Source of the DNA: [Clostridium] saccharolyticum WM1
GTDB lineage: Bacteria > Bacillota > Clostridia > Lachnospirales > Lachnospiraceae
Direction of reading: 5' to 3'
Length of the DNA: 64,000 bases
NCBI RefSeq assembly: GCF_000144625.1
Contig: NC_014376.1
Span: forward strand, 1,798,001-1,862,000
A program made the position numbers and the translations under genes. Shown here one piece after another: positions 6,919-16,402 of this stretch. Position 1 is the stretch's first letter. Every line of letters begins with the position of its first letter. The notes beneath the pieces are model-generated. The model did not search any database and had not been told where the DNA came from. It saw only the letters and a list, made by a program, of their open reading frames with translations.

Positions 6919-9900
6919 ATGGCAAGAAAAATGAAAACCATGGATGGTAACCATGCAGCAGCACATGCGTCATACGCATTTACTGATGTAGCAGCTATCT
7001 ATCCAATTACCCCATCTTCACCTATGGCTGAAGCGACAGATGAATGGGCGACAGACGGAAGAACCAATATCTTCGGTCAGACAGTACAGATTACAGAGAT
7101 GCAGTCTGAGGCAGGTGCGGCAGGTGCAGTACATGGTTCCTTAGCAGCAGGTGCGCTGACCACCACCTATACAGCTTCTCAGGGTCTTTTGCTTATGATC
7201 CCTAACCTTTATAAAATCGCAGGCGAGCAGCTGCCAGGTGTAATTAACGTATCCGCACGTGCAGTTGCCAGCCATGCTTTATCTATCTTTGGTGACCACT
7301 CTGACGTATACGCATGCCGTCAGACTGGCTGTGCTATGTTATGCGAATCCAGCGTTCAGGAGGTGATGGACTTAACTCCGGTTGCTCATATGGCAGCACT
7401 TGAGGGTAAAGTACCATTTATTAACTTCTTTGACGGCTTCCGTACATCTCATGAGATCCAGAAGATCGAAACCTGGGATTATGAAGATTTAAAAGAGATG
7501 GTAAGTATGGAGGCAATTGACGAATTCCGTCACCGTGCATTAAATCCAAACCATCCGGAATTAAGAGGTTCCGCTCAGAACCCTGATATCTTCTTCCAGG
7601 CAAGAGAAGCCTGCAACCCATATTATGAAGCTCTGCCTGCTATTGTTCAGAAATACATGGACAAGGTCAATGCAAAGATCGGAACTGATTATAAATTATT
7701 TAACTACTACGGAGCTCCTGATGCAGAGCATGTCATCATTTCTATGGGTTCTGTAAACGATACCATTGAGGAAACTCTTGACTATCTGCTTGCTTCAGGA
7801 AATAAGGTAGGCGTGATAAAAGTCCGTTTATACCGTCCGTTCTCTGCAGCCGCTTTCATCGAAGCTATCCCGGATACCGTAAAGACTATTTCTGTATTAG
7901 ACAGAACAAAAGAGCCGGGTTCCTTAGGCGAGCCTTTATATCTTGATGTTGTTGCTGCCCTTAAGGGAACAAAGTTCGATCAGGTTAAGATCTTAACCGG
8001 ACGCTACGGTTTAGGTTCCAAGGACACTACACCAACTCAGATCGTTGCTGTTTATAACAACAAAGAGAAAACTCCGTTTACCATTGGTATTGTGGATGAT
8101 GTGACACACCTCTCTCTTGAGACAGGCACACCAATCATTACAACTCCGGAAGGAACCACGAACTGTAAGTTCTGGGGTCTTGGTGCGGATGGTACCGTAG
8201 GCGCTAATAAGAACTCCATCAAGATCATCGGTGACAATACGGATATGTACGCTCAGGCTTACTTTGATTATGATTCCAAGAAGTCCGGCGGTGTAACCAT
8301 GTCTCACTTACGTTTCGGACACAAGCCGATTAAATCAACCTATCTGATCCGTCAGGCTAACTTTGTGGCATGCCATAATCCGGCCTATATCCGTAAGTAC
8401 AACATGGTTCAGGAACTGGTTGACGGCGGTATCTTCTTATTAAACTGCCCATGGGATGCTGCTGGTCTTGAAAAGCACTTACCAGGACAGGTAAAGAAAT
8501 ACATTGCTGACCACAACATTAAATTCTACACCATCGACGGTGTAAAGATCGGTATTGAGACCGGCATGGGCCAGACACGTATCAATACCATCCTTCAGTC
8601 TGCATTCTTTGAACTGACCGGAATTATTCCTTCTGAAAAGGCAAACGAACTGATGAAGGCAGCTGCAAAGGCAACCTACGGACGCAAGGGCGAAGAAATC
8701 GTTATGAAGAACTGGGCAGCCATTGATGCCGGTGCCAAAGGCGTAGTTAAGGTAGAAGTTCCGGAAAGCTGGAAAAACTGCGAGGACGAAGGCCTTGATT
8801 ATAAGATTATTACGGAAGGCAGAAAGGATGTTGTTGATTTCGTTAATAACGTTCAGTCCAAGGTAAACGCACAGGAAGGAAATTCCCTGCCTGTATCCGC
8901 ATTCAGCGATTATGCTGATGGTTCCACACCATCCGGCTCTTCCGCTTATGAGAAGCGCGGTATTGCAGTTACCATTCCAGGCTGGGTTCCGGAAAACTGT
9001 ATCCAGTGTAACTTCTGCTCCTATGTATGTCCCCATGCAGTAATCCGTTCCGTTGCCCTGACAGAAGAAGAAGCAGCAGGTAAGCCTGAGGAGATGAAGA
9101 CTCTTCCAATGACAGGCATGCCAGGATATCAGTTCGCTGTGACTGTATCCGCATTTGACTGTACAGGCTGCGGTTCCTGTGCAAACGTATGTCCAGGAAA
9201 GAAGGGCGAAAAGGCTCTTGTTATGGTCAACATGGAAGAAAACTGCGCAGAGAAGCAGAAAGTATTTGACTTTGGCCAGACCCTTCCTATTAAGCAGGAA
9301 GTCATTGATAAATTTAAAGAAAATACTGTTAAGGGCAGCCAGTTCAAGAAACCGCTTCTTGAGTTCTCAGGTGCATGTGCAGGCTGCGGCGAGACACCTT
9401 ATGCAAAACTCATCACCCAGTTATTCGGTGACAGAATGTATATTGCAAATGCAACCGGATGTACCTCTATCTGGGGCAACTCTTCTCCATCCACACCTTA
9501 CACCGTTAATGCAAAGGGACAGGGTCCTGCATGGGCAAACTCATTATTTGAGGACAATGCTGAGTATGGTTATGGTATGATGCTGGCTCAGACCGCTATC
9601 AGAGGTGGTTTAAAGGCCAAGGTAGAAGAGGTTATGAATTCTGATAAGGCTTCTGAGGAAGTAAAGGCAGCCTGCAAGGAATACTTAGATACCTTTGAAG
9701 TAGGTGCAACCAACGGTTCTGCAACCGATAAGTTAGTTGCGGCATTAGAGGGCATTGAATGCGATACCTGCAAGGCCATCGTTAAGGACAAGGATTTCCT
9801 GGCTAAGAAATCCCAGTGGGTATTCGGTGGCGACGGCTGGGCCTATGATATCGGCTTCGGCGGTGTTGACCACGTACTTGCAAGCGGCAAAGACATCAAC

Positions 9901-10458
9901 GTTATGGTATTCGATACAGAGATTTACTCCAATACCGGCGGACAGTCTTCCAAGGCTACCAAGACAGGTGCTGTTGCACAGTTTGCTGCAGGCGGTAAGG
10001 AAACAAGAAAGAAAGATTTAGCAAGCATTGCTATGAGCTATGGCTATGTATATGTGGCACAGATCGCCATGGGCGCTGATTATGCGCAGACTGTGAAAGC
10101 GATCTCCGAGGCAGAGGCTTATCCGGGACCATCTCTGATCATCGCTTATGCTCCATGTATCAGCCATGGTATCAAGAAGGGTATGTCCAAGGCTCAGACT
10201 GAAGAGAAGCTGGCTGTTGAGTGCGGTTACTGGAACAACTTCCGCTACAATCCTGCTGCTGAGAAGAAGTTCACCTTAGACAGCAAGGCTCCTGCATTAG
10301 AAGGATATCAGGAATTCTTAAAGGGCGAGGTTCGTTATGCTTCCTTAGCTATGAAGAATCCTGAGAGAGCTGCTGAATTATTTGCAAAGAATGAGGCAGA
10401 TGCAAAAGACAGGTATGAATACCTGAAGAAGCTTGTTACTTTATACGGCAATGAATAA
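6919..10458 (+). CDS. nifJ: Pyruvate:ferredoxin (flavodoxin) oxidoreductase
   Basis: 1179 residues, the size of the single-chain homodimeric enzyme that oxidises pyruvate to acetyl-CoA and CO2 and reduces ferredoxin, a central step of anaerobic sugar fermentation. Domains in order: N-terminal pyrimidine-binding domain with 'AAIYPITPSSPMAE', domains II-III, two ferredoxin-type [4Fe-4S] sites ('CIQCNFCSYVC' from residue 694 and 'CTGCGSCANVC' from residue 748), a proximal cluster cysteine in 'CAGCGETPY' (residue 820), and the thiamine diphosphate site ('GGDGWAYDIG' from residue 970 plus 'SNTGGQSSKAT'). All key cysteines are present. AGGAGG gives a strong ribosome site, and its heavily restricted codon choice suggests high expression. 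Confidence 0.97.
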   Translation: MARKMKTMDGNHAAAHASYAFTDVAAIYPITPSSPMAEATDEWATDGRTNIFGQTVQITEMQSEAGAAGAVHGSLAAGALTTTYTASQGLLLMIPNLYKIAGEQLPGVINVSARAVASHALSIFGDHSDVYACRQTGCAMLCESSVQEVMDLTPVAHMAALEGKVPFINFFDGFRTSHEIQKIETWDYEDLKEMVSMEAIDEFRHRALNPNHPELRGSAQNPDIFFQAREACNPYYEALPAIVQKYMDKVNAKIGTDYKLFNYYGAPDAEHVIISMGSVNDTIEETLDYLLASGNKVGVIKVRLYRPFSAAAFIEAIPDTVKTISVLDRTKEPGSLGEPLYLDVVAALKGTKFDQVKILTGRYGLGSKDTTPTQIVAVYNNKEKTPFTIGIVDDVTHLSLETGTPIITTPEGTTNCKFWGLGADGTVGANKNSIKIIGDNTDMYAQAYFDYDSKKSGGVTMSHLRFGHKPIKSTYLIRQANFVACHNPAYIRKYNMVQELVDGGIFLLNCPWDAAGLEKHLPGQVKKYIADHNIKFYTIDGVKIGIETGMGQTRINTILQSAFFELTGIIPSEKANELMKAAAKATYGRKGEEIVMKNWAAIDAGAKGVVKVEVPESWKNCEDEGLDYKIITEGRKDVVDFVNNVQSKVNAQEGNSLPVSAFSDYADGSTPSGSSAYEKRGIAVTIPGWVPENCIQCNFCSYVCPHAVIRSVALTEEEAAGKPEEMKTLPMTGMPGYQFAVTVSAFDCTGCGSCANVCPGKKGEKALVMVNMEENCAEKQKVFDFGQTLPIKQEVIDKFKENTVKGSQFKKPLLEFSGACAGCGETPYAKLITQLFGDRMYIANATGCTSIWGNSSPSTPYTVNAKGQGPAWANSLFEDNAEYGYGMMLAQTAIRGGLKAKVEEVMNSDKASEEVKAACKEYLDTFEVGATNGSATDKLVAALEGIECDTCKAIVKDKDFLAKKSQWVFGGDGWAYDIGFGGVDHVLASGKDINVMVFDTEIYSNTGGQSSKATKTGAVAQFAAGGKETRKKDLASIAMSYGYVYVAQIAMGADYAQTVKAISEAEAYPGPSLIIAYAPCISHGIKKGMSKAQTEEKLAVECGYWNNFRYNPAAEKKFTLDSKAPALEGYQEFLKGEVRYASLAMKNPERAAELFAKNEADAKDRYEYLKKLVTLYGNE

Positions 10459-10472
10459 TTGATCAACAGGGT

Positions 10473-10505
10473 ACAGGCCCGGATGAACCATCCGGGCCTG
10501 TTTTC
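10473..10505 (+). terminator. nifJ terminator
   Basis: ACAGGCCCGGATG, three-base loop, CATCCGGGCCTGT, then TTTT: a 13-bp perfect stem. Confidence 0.92.
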
Positions 10506-10553
10506 TGTATATTCAAGAACCGGATCAGGGAAATCACAAAAAATTAAGAAAAC

Positions 10554-10599
10554 AAAAAACGCTCCTGACAGAAGAAGAGTCTGCAGGGAGCGTTTTTTC
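10554..10599. terminator. Second terminator, serving the convergent DUF805 gene
   Basis: AAAAACGCTCC and GGGAGCGTTTTTT flank a loop containing a further CTGACAGA/TCTGCAG pairing. The A run on one side and T run on the other make it usable from both strands. Confidence 0.8.
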
Positions 10600-10624
10600 A
10601 TATAATGAGTTTAAACTGATGTAA

Positions 10625-10966
10625 TTAGACCAGTTCCGTACCAAAACGATTGCCTTCATCCACAGTCTTAAAGCAATACCAAACAATAAGAAGAATGGGG
10701 CCTACAAGGGGAACTAATGCAATAAATGTCCAGAACCCAGATTTGTTAATGTCGTGGAGACGGCGTACTCCAAGAGCAATCCCGGGAATCAGACCTGCAA
10801 TCCCATATACCATAGATAAAGTTCCGAATAGATTCGAAACATTACTCAGCGCTCCCAATAAGATAGCGATAATAGCATTGAATAGCACTGCCATCCAATA
10901 GCCTCTTACGGTTGTACGTCCGTGAAAATTAAAATAGTTTTTCCACATAGCCAGATATTCATTCAT
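10625..10966 (-). CDS. DUF805 family inner membrane protein
   Basis: 113 residues, the usual length. The N-terminal amphipathic 'YLAMWKNYFNFHGRTTVRGY' is the family signature, followed by about four hydrophobic segments with 'GVRRLHDINKSGFW' between helices. DUF805 proteins are small membrane proteins of uncertain function. The ribosome site is weak (AAAGGT, about 12 bases before the ATG). The gene stands alone and converges on nifJ. Confidence 0.85.
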   Translation of the reverse strand: MNEYLAMWKNYFNFHGRTTVRGYWMAVLFNAIIAILLGALSNVSNLFGTLSMVYGIAGLIPGIALGVRRLHDINKSGFWTFIALVPLVGPILLIVWYCFKTVDEGNRFGTELV

Positions 10967-11272
10967 TATTTTTCTTACCTTTCTTTCTTTTGTATTATGT
11001 ATATTTATAATATCATAAAAAATTAATAAAACATATAGTAAATTTATCGAAGTTTGTTTTTAATTTTTAAAAAATTTATATAAATTTATGATTTATGATG
11101 ATGTAATAGTACTTATTTATGTTACGCTGAAAATAAAAGAAGATATTGTCAATAATACCCCACTTTTTCGCAGACTTTTCCTAAAAAGGATTGGAGTATT
11201 TAAAGAAAGACAGGCACTGGGGATTCATGAGGGAATAAACTTATTATATAACTATCATAAAAGAGGGGTTCT
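10967..11272. other. AT-rich intergenic region
   Basis: Holds the start region of the DUF805 gene and the leader of the next gene. Apart from a purine-rich AGAGGGG ribosome site at about 11262, I see no structured element. An open frame at 11088-11327 lacks a ribosome site and was not accepted. Confidence 0.5.
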
Positions 11273-12148
11273 ATGGGAATTTTATCTTATATGCAGAAAG
11301 ATACAGATATGGAAACAAATCCGTTGATCCCCCCGGAAGAAGACGAGTTTCCGGGAGAGGAAGAATATTGTGACAGCACGGAGGAAACAGGAGAGGAATC
11401 ATCAGAAGAAAACAATGAGAACCCTCCTCCGCCCAATCTGGAAAAGGAAACGCCTCTTCCGGATTTTCCGCTTTATGAATCAGCCCCGCCCGGGACCAGC
11501 AGTTCTGTTATTACTGTGTTTCCAAAACCCATTATCCCATGCTATCTATGCAACTCTGAGCAAAATGGGCTTGTCCGGTTCCTAAATGCGGCAGCCGGTT
11601 ATAATCCATTTCTCATATATATTAGCAATCAGCTGGCTGTCAATGGACTGAGTAATGGAGAAATGAGCCAGTACGGCCGGGTCTCTGCATCACAGCAGAC
11701 GATAACCGTAGGCGGTCAGAGCGGGTATGTTTATGTTGAAAAACAGATTACGGTGAACGCTGACCGTGCGGTCACCGTTGCCATCATCAATACGGATTAT
11801 GGACTGGATATTATGGAAATCCAGGATGTATTCTGCAATGGAGGCATTAATACCGGATGCTTTCGTGTTAGCAATCTGTCCATAACAAACCGACAGATCC
11901 ATGTAGTGCTAAATGGCGGGGCCATCACGTTTCCCAGCGTGGATTATCTGGAAGTCACCAGTTTCCGGTATGCTTTAACAGGACTTTATATGGTTTCCGT
12001 ATCCAATGCCAATCGCTTAGGGGAGAATCTCCTTTTGACCTCTAATATCTATATAAGGGGCAACGCTTCCTATACCTTGTATGTATTTAACTGGAGCGCT
12101 ATGGAAAATGCCATTCGTACCTTGATCGTGGAAGACAGAAGATATTAA
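11273..12148 (+). CDS. DUF4397-like secreted or surface protein with acidic proline-rich N-terminus
   Basis: 291 residues. Residues about 13-75 are acidic and Pro/Glu/Ser-rich with no signal peptide. From about residue 88 ('PCYLCNSEQNGLVRFLNAAA') it shows the beta-rich pattern of DUF4397-like proteins of clostridia: a chain-like 'VRFLNAA' strand, 'GYVYVEKQITVNADRAVTVA' and two further beta-sandwich-like repeats with 'GCFRVSNLSITN' and 'GLYMVSVSNANR'. Such proteins are often on spore or cell surfaces (family knowledge, weak). Start 11273 has AGAGGGG just upstream; methionines at codons 7 and 13 are alternatives. Confidence 0.6.
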   Translation: MGILSYMQKDTDMETNPLIPPEEDEFPGEEEYCDSTEETGEESSEENNENPPPPNLEKETPLPDFPLYESAPPGTSSSVITVFPKPIIPCYLCNSEQNGLVRFLNAAAGYNPFLIYISNQLAVNGLSNGEMSQYGRVSASQQTITVGGQSGYVYVEKQITVNADRAVTVAIINTDYGLDIMEIQDVFCNGGINTGCFRVSNLSITNRQIHVVLNGGAITFPSVDYLEVTSFRYALTGLYMVSVSNANRLGENLLLTSNIYIRGNASYTLYVFNWSAMENAIRTLIVEDRRY

Positions 12149-12156
12149 AAAACAGG

Positions 12157-12186
12157 AACCTCTGATTGACAGGTCAGAGGTTTTTT
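12157..12186 (+). terminator. Terminator
   Basis: AACCTCTGA, seven-base loop, TCAGAGGTT followed by T's. Confidence 0.9.
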
Positions 12187-12234
12187 GATATACTAACTGT
12201 ATTAGGAGTGTTAATACGGAGTAGGAGGTGAAAT

Positions 12235-12660
12235 ATGATACTGCTTGATTACAAAGACCGCAGGCCCATATACGAACAGGTTGTAGAAAAGCTAAAGGAT
12301 CTTATGATATGCGGCGTATTGGAACAGGATGCGCAGCTTCCGTCTGTCCGCGCTTTGGCAACTGATTTATCCATTAATCCCAATACCATACAGAGGGCAT
12401 ATGCGGAGCTGGAGCGAAGAGGGTTCATCTATTCTGTGAAAGGAAGAGGAAGCTTTGTGGCTGATACCAGTTCTATAAGGGCTCTGAAAAACAGTGAACT
12501 GAAAAGAGATCTTGCAAGCTGGATCCAGGAGGCAAAACGGACAGGATTGACCGAGGATAAGGCTCATACTTGGGTTGCCGAGGAATGGATAAGACAGGTA
12601 TATATAACAGGGGAGGAGAGAGCGGATGATAACAGCAGAGAATCTGACAAAAAAATTTGA
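12235..12660 (+). CDS. GntR-family (YtrA-type) transcriptional regulator
   Basis: 141 residues: an N-terminal winged helix-turn-helix (about 1-75, 'RRPIYEQVVEKLKDLMICG', 'SVRALATDLSINPNTIQRAY', 'RRGFIYSVKGRGSFVAD') and a short C-terminal helical dimerisation part, the YtrA subgroup arrangement. YtrA-type repressors usually control the ABC transporter genes next to them. Its gene overlaps the following ATPase gene by 35 bp, so the two are translated together. GGAGGTG is a strong ribosome site. The inducer is unknown; cell-wall-active antibiotics are common for the family (inference). Confidence 0.92.
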   Translation: MILLDYKDRRPIYEQVVEKLKDLMICGVLEQDAQLPSVRALATDLSINPNTIQRAYAELERRGFIYSVKGRGSFVADTSSIRALKNSELKRDLASWIQEAKRTGLTEDKAHTWVAEEWIRQVYITGEERADDNSRESDKKI

Positions 12661-13525
12661 TGATATTGTGGCAGTGGACCACGTAAGTGCGAAAATACGG
12701 GATGGAAGCGTATTTGGGCTTATCGGGACCAATGGAGCTGGGAAAAGTACCTTTTTAAGAATGCTCAGCGGTATTTTAAGGCCGGATGAAGGAACGGTAA
12801 CCATTGATGGGGAACCGATCTTTGAAAATGAAAAGGTGAAGGGCCGGTTTTTTTACATTTCCGATGACCAGTACTTTTTTAATAACGCATCACCCCTTGA
12901 TATGATGGAGTTTTACAGCAGGATCTATCCCAGGTTTGACAGGGACCGGTACCGCAATTTATTGGGAAGCTTTGGGCTGGAGGTCAGAAGAAAGATCCAT
13001 ACTTTTTCAAAGGGGATGAAAAAACAGCTTTCCGTTTTATGCGGGATATGTGCCAATACGGACTATCTGTTCTGTGATGAAACCTTTGATGGACTTGATC
13101 CGGTCATGCGCCAGGCGGTGAAAAGCATCTTTGCCAATGATATGTCGGAGAGAAATTTAACTCCAATTATTGCTTCCCATAATTTAAGGGAGTTAGAGGA
13201 TATATGTGACCATGTAGGTCTTCTCCACAGGGGAGGAATACTGCTTTCCAGGGATTTGGATGACATGAAGCTTAACATTCATAAGGTGCAGTGTGTCCTA
13301 AAGGATGGAGAAACCTTCGAGGATCTGACGGCCTTACAGCGTATTAAGACAGAAACAAGAGGAAAACTCTATACCATTACGGTACGCGGTACCAGAGAAG
13401 AAGTGGAAGGTCTGATGGAATCCTACCAGCCGGTATTTTATGAGATCATACCACTATCTCTGGAAGAAATATTTATTAGTGAGACGGAGGTGGCAGGATA
13501 TGACATCAAAAAGCTTATTCTATAA
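12626..13525 (+). CDS. ABC transporter ATP-binding protein (YtrB/BcrA type)
   Basis: 299 residues. Walker A 'LIGTNGAGKSTFLRML', a modified signature 'FSKGMKKQLSVL' in place of LSGGQ (normal for this subfamily), Walker B 'YLFCDETFDGLDP' and the switch histidine in 'IIASHNLRELED'. It powers the permease encoded next, whose start overlaps this gene by 26 bp. The GntR-ATPase-permease order suggests an exporter or lipid-handling pump induced by membrane or wall stress; the substrate is not known. Confidence 0.93.
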   Translation: MITAENLTKKFDDIVAVDHVSAKIRDGSVFGLIGTNGAGKSTFLRMLSGILRPDEGTVTIDGEPIFENEKVKGRFFYISDDQYFFNNASPLDMMEFYSRIYPRFDRDRYRNLLGSFGLEVRRKIHTFSKGMKKQLSVLCGICANTDYLFCDETFDGLDPVMRQAVKSIFANDMSERNLTPIIASHNLRELEDICDHVGLLHRGGILLSRDLDDMKLNIHKVQCVLKDGETFEDLTALQRIKTETRGKLYTITVRGTREEVEGLMESYQPVFYEIIPLSLEEIFISETEVAGYDIKKLIL

Positions 13526-15677
13526 TCTGTTTAGAGAAGATGGCAAAAGACGCCTTTGGTCTATGGCACTGTCATTTTTAGTATTTTTCTTTACCTTTCC
13601 GGTGAGGACAGCACTGACCCTCAGTGAGAGGATAAAGAATCAAGTGGATTATTTATACATTGTATCCAACCTGAAACAGTGGCTGGGATTCCAGAACGGA
13701 TGGGTTGCGGTGCTGATCATCCTCCTGTCCCTGATCATGGGGGTGACCAGTTTTTCCTATCTCCATTCCAGGCAGAAGGTGGATTTTTACCATGGTATTC
13801 CTGTTAACAGGAAGCATTTGTTCTGGGTCAATTATTTTAATGGGATATTGATCCCTGCAGCTGTATACGGGATAAACCTGGTCATCACCCTTGGAGTAGT
13901 TGCAGTGTACGGCATTTCTCCTGCGCAGGTATGGGGATCAGCCTTTACTGGATTCCTTTTATTTATGATCCATTATGCCATGATGTACTCGGTGACGGTG
14001 ATATCCATGATCCTTACCGGGAATGTGCTGATCGGCATTCTTGGGACCATGGTATTGCAATTTTATTTTGTATGCTTGATAGGAATCCTGGAATTTTGCT
14101 ATAGCAGCTTTTTTTATACCAGCTATCGGGGCGGCGGGAATATATTTAACTCTTTCATGGATAAATGTTCTGCTTTTGCCCTGTTCCTGGTGAATGTAGA
14201 ACAGCTTCAGCCGGGAACCCCGGCAGGAACACAGGCTGCCAGGATTTTTGCGGTCCTGGCTGTCACAGCAGTTGTGACCATTCTTTCTTTCTGGCTGTAT
14301 AAAAAGAGAGGCTCGGAAGCAGCAGGAAAAGCAATGGCTTTTCAGGTGAGCATGCCGGTGATCCGGATCCCTATTGTGGTTTTAGCCTCTCTCAGCGGAA
14401 GCCTTTTTTTCTGGTCCATGCATTCCAGCATAGGTTGGGCGGTATTCGGACTGCTTTGTGGGATGCTTTTATCCCATGGTGTCATTGAGATCATTTACCA
14501 CTTTGAATTCAGAAAGTTGTTTTCCCACTGGAAACAGATGGTGGCCTGTGCTTTGCTGGCTGCAGTGATTTTCTGCGGTTTCCGCTATGATCTGTTCGGG
14601 TATGACAGCTATATTCCGGCAGAAAACTCCATTGAATCCGTTGCAATATCCATGCAGGATGCGACCTACTGGGTTTCCTATGGAAGTCCCCGTCAGGATT
14701 CCCTGGGGGATTATTACTGGGAACACCAGGATTCTGATGATTATGCATTCAGCCACATGGAGCTGAAGGATACGGCACCGGTTCTGGCTCTGGTGCGGGA
14801 AGCGGTGGCCAAAAACAAGGAACTCTATCATGGAAATGATTACTCCTCTGAATGGGAGGATGGAAGCATAAGTTTTAATTTCTCTATAAAATATACACGG
14901 AAGAACGGAAAGGACATTTACCGGTCGTACCGATTGCCCGGTAAAGAAATCCGGCCGGAAATCATAGAGATTTTCGAAAACCAGGAATTTAAGAAAGCCA
15001 TTTATCCCATCCTTGTCCAGACGCCTGAGAATACGGCCTGGGTTAGGGTAAGCAGGGGAGAGCAGACGAATATCGTCAGCCGTGACAGAAACGGAACGGA
15101 TAAAGCCATGACTGAAAAACTGCTCTTAGCATATCAGGAGGATTTAAGAAGCTTAAAGGTGGAGACCATGCAAAAGGAAAATCCCGTTGCCACCATACAG
15201 TTCTTAACAAAGATGCAGGCAGAGGCGGAAACAAAACGGGATGAAATCCAAAGTTCCTGGAAATACAGTGATGTCACCTCTAGAGGGTATTATCCCATCT
15301 ACCCTTCCTTTAAGAATACTATGGAACTGCTAAAAGAGTGTCAGGTGGATGTACAAAGCTGGAATGGCTTTGAGAATGTAAAAGAGATCAACATAAATAC
15401 CTATCAATTTAATTCTTATAATTATCGTTATGAGGATAAAGGATCACAATACATGACGATCACCGATCAGGAACAAATCAGTGAGATCATGAGCCATGCA
15501 ATCATGGAGGAATATTCCAGTATGAATCCTTTTAGCAGCAGGACAGGAGAATGGATCAGCTTTTCAGCTGTTATGGAATCCGGCGGAAACAGAAGTGAGG
15601 CTACCTGTGCCATATCACTGGAACGATTGCCGGAATCCTTAAAAAAGGATATCGAGAAGATAAAAAAAGATGTGTAA
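13500..15677 (+). CDS. ABC transporter permease with large C-terminal extracellular-type domain
   Basis: 725 residues from ATG 13500, chosen because ACGGAGG precedes it; an in-frame ATG at 13440 lies deep in the ATPase gene. About residues 20-400 hold several membrane helices of the ABC-2 type. The remaining roughly 330 residues are hydrophilic, with many charged and aromatic residues, and probably lie outside the cell, as in YtrC/DUF6449-type permeases. It overlaps the ATPase gene, completing a three-gene operon. The first membrane part retains 'SYLHSRQKVDFYHGIPVNR', a segment I associate with this permease group. Confidence 0.82.
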   Translation: MTSKSLFYNLFREDGKRRLWSMALSFLVFFFTFPVRTALTLSERIKNQVDYLYIVSNLKQWLGFQNGWVAVLIILLSLIMGVTSFSYLHSRQKVDFYHGIPVNRKHLFWVNYFNGILIPAAVYGINLVITLGVVAVYGISPAQVWGSAFTGFLLFMIHYAMMYSVTVISMILTGNVLIGILGTMVLQFYFVCLIGILEFCYSSFFYTSYRGGGNIFNSFMDKCSAFALFLVNVEQLQPGTPAGTQAARIFAVLAVTAVVTILSFWLYKKRGSEAAGKAMAFQVSMPVIRIPIVVLASLSGSLFFWSMHSSIGWAVFGLLCGMLLSHGVIEIIYHFEFRKLFSHWKQMVACALLAAVIFCGFRYDLFGYDSYIPAENSIESVAISMQDATYWVSYGSPRQDSLGDYYWEHQDSDDYAFSHMELKDTAPVLALVREAVAKNKELYHGNDYSSEWEDGSISFNFSIKYTRKNGKDIYRSYRLPGKEIRPEIIEIFENQEFKKAIYPILVQTPENTAWVRVSRGEQTNIVSRDRNGTDKAMTEKLLLAYQEDLRSLKVETMQKENPVATIQFLTKMQAEAETKRDEIQSSWKYSDVTSRGYYPIYPSFKNTMELLKECQVDVQSWNGFENVKEININTYQFNSYNYRYEDKGSQYMTITDQEQISEIMSHAIMEEYSSMNPFSSRTGEWISFSAVMESGGNRSEATCAISLERLPESLKKDIEKIKKDV

Positions 15678-15688
15678 ACAGTCTTTCA

Positions 15689-15717
15689 TTGACTTTTTCT
15701 TCCAATGACGTTAAAAT
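15689..15717 (+). promoter_or_regulatory. Promoter of the zinc-ribbon gene
   Basis: TTGACT (15689-15694), 17 bp, TAAAAT (15712-15717). Confidence 0.7.
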
Positions 15718-15749
15718 GATAGAAGCATAAGTCAAAGGAGGAATCACGG

Positions 15750-16238
15750 ATGGCATTTTTTGAAGAGCTGGGAAAGACACTTAGTGATACCGGCAAAGAG
15801 GTTGCAACCAAGGCAAAAGCGCTGACTGAGACGATACAGCTAAAGACGCAGATCAGCGTAGAAAAAACAAAGCTGGAAGAAGCTTATGCGGTCATCGGAA
15901 AACAATTCTATGAAGCGAACAAAGAGCCGGAAGAAGCTTACGCAAAGGCTTATGAAGCTGTCAGGGCCAGCCGGGAAAGAATTGCCGCTCTGGAGATTGA
16001 ACTTAGCCAAAGCGAGGGAACCCGTATTTGTGCAGAGTGTGGAGCCAAGGTACCGAAGAATACCTTTTACTGTGGAAAGTGCGGAGCCTCTGTTAAGGAA
16101 GCAGCCCAGAAAGCTGAAACAGAAGATGAAAATGTAGAGGAAGTGGAACAAGTAGTGCCGTCAGAGGAATTGAATCCTGCGGCTGGAATCAATACGGTAA
16201 GTGAAGATGCATTTGAACCAACAGAAGAACAGGAATAA
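15750..16238 (+). CDS. Coiled-coil protein with C-terminal zinc ribbon
   Basis: 162 residues. A helical, Lys/Glu/Ala-rich first part (about 1-90, probable coiled coil) is followed by a four-cysteine zinc ribbon ('CAECGAKVPKNTFYCGKCG') near residues 95-115 and an acidic tail. Proteins of this layout are widespread in Lachnospiraceae without assigned function; no membrane helix is present. AAAGGAGG precedes the start and a terminator follows, so it is a single-gene unit. Confidence 0.8.
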   Translation: MAFFEELGKTLSDTGKEVATKAKALTETIQLKTQISVEKTKLEEAYAVIGKQFYEANKEPEEAYAKAYEAVRASRERIAALEIELSQSEGTRICAECGAKVPKNTFYCGKCGASVKEAAQKAETEDENVEEVEQVVPSEELNPAAGINTVSEDAFEPTEEQE

Positions 16239-16245
16239 TTACTTA

Positions 16246-16278
16246 AAAGACCGGCTTTGAAAAGCCGGTCTTTCTTTT
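16246..16278 (+). terminator. Terminator
   Basis: AAAGACCGGCTT, three-base loop, AAAGCCGGTCTTT, then CTTTT. Confidence 0.92.
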
Positions 16279-16402
16279 GGCAATTTTCGCTTTTTTTAAA
16301 AAAGTATGTAAATTTTCAGTAAAATGTGATAGACTAAATCCGATTCTGTAAAGCTATAAATGATAAGAAAATGATAAGAGATATAAGATAAAGAGGTATA
16401 GG

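Noticed and set aside
8479..9036. 185-codon frame opposite nifJ, and other antisense frames inside nifJ, lacZ and the surface protein gene
   Set aside because: They lie wholly inside strongly recognised genes and lack ribosome sites.
11088..11327. 79-codon open frame before the DUF4397-like gene
   Set aside because: No ribosome site, overlaps the accepted start, no recognisable motif.
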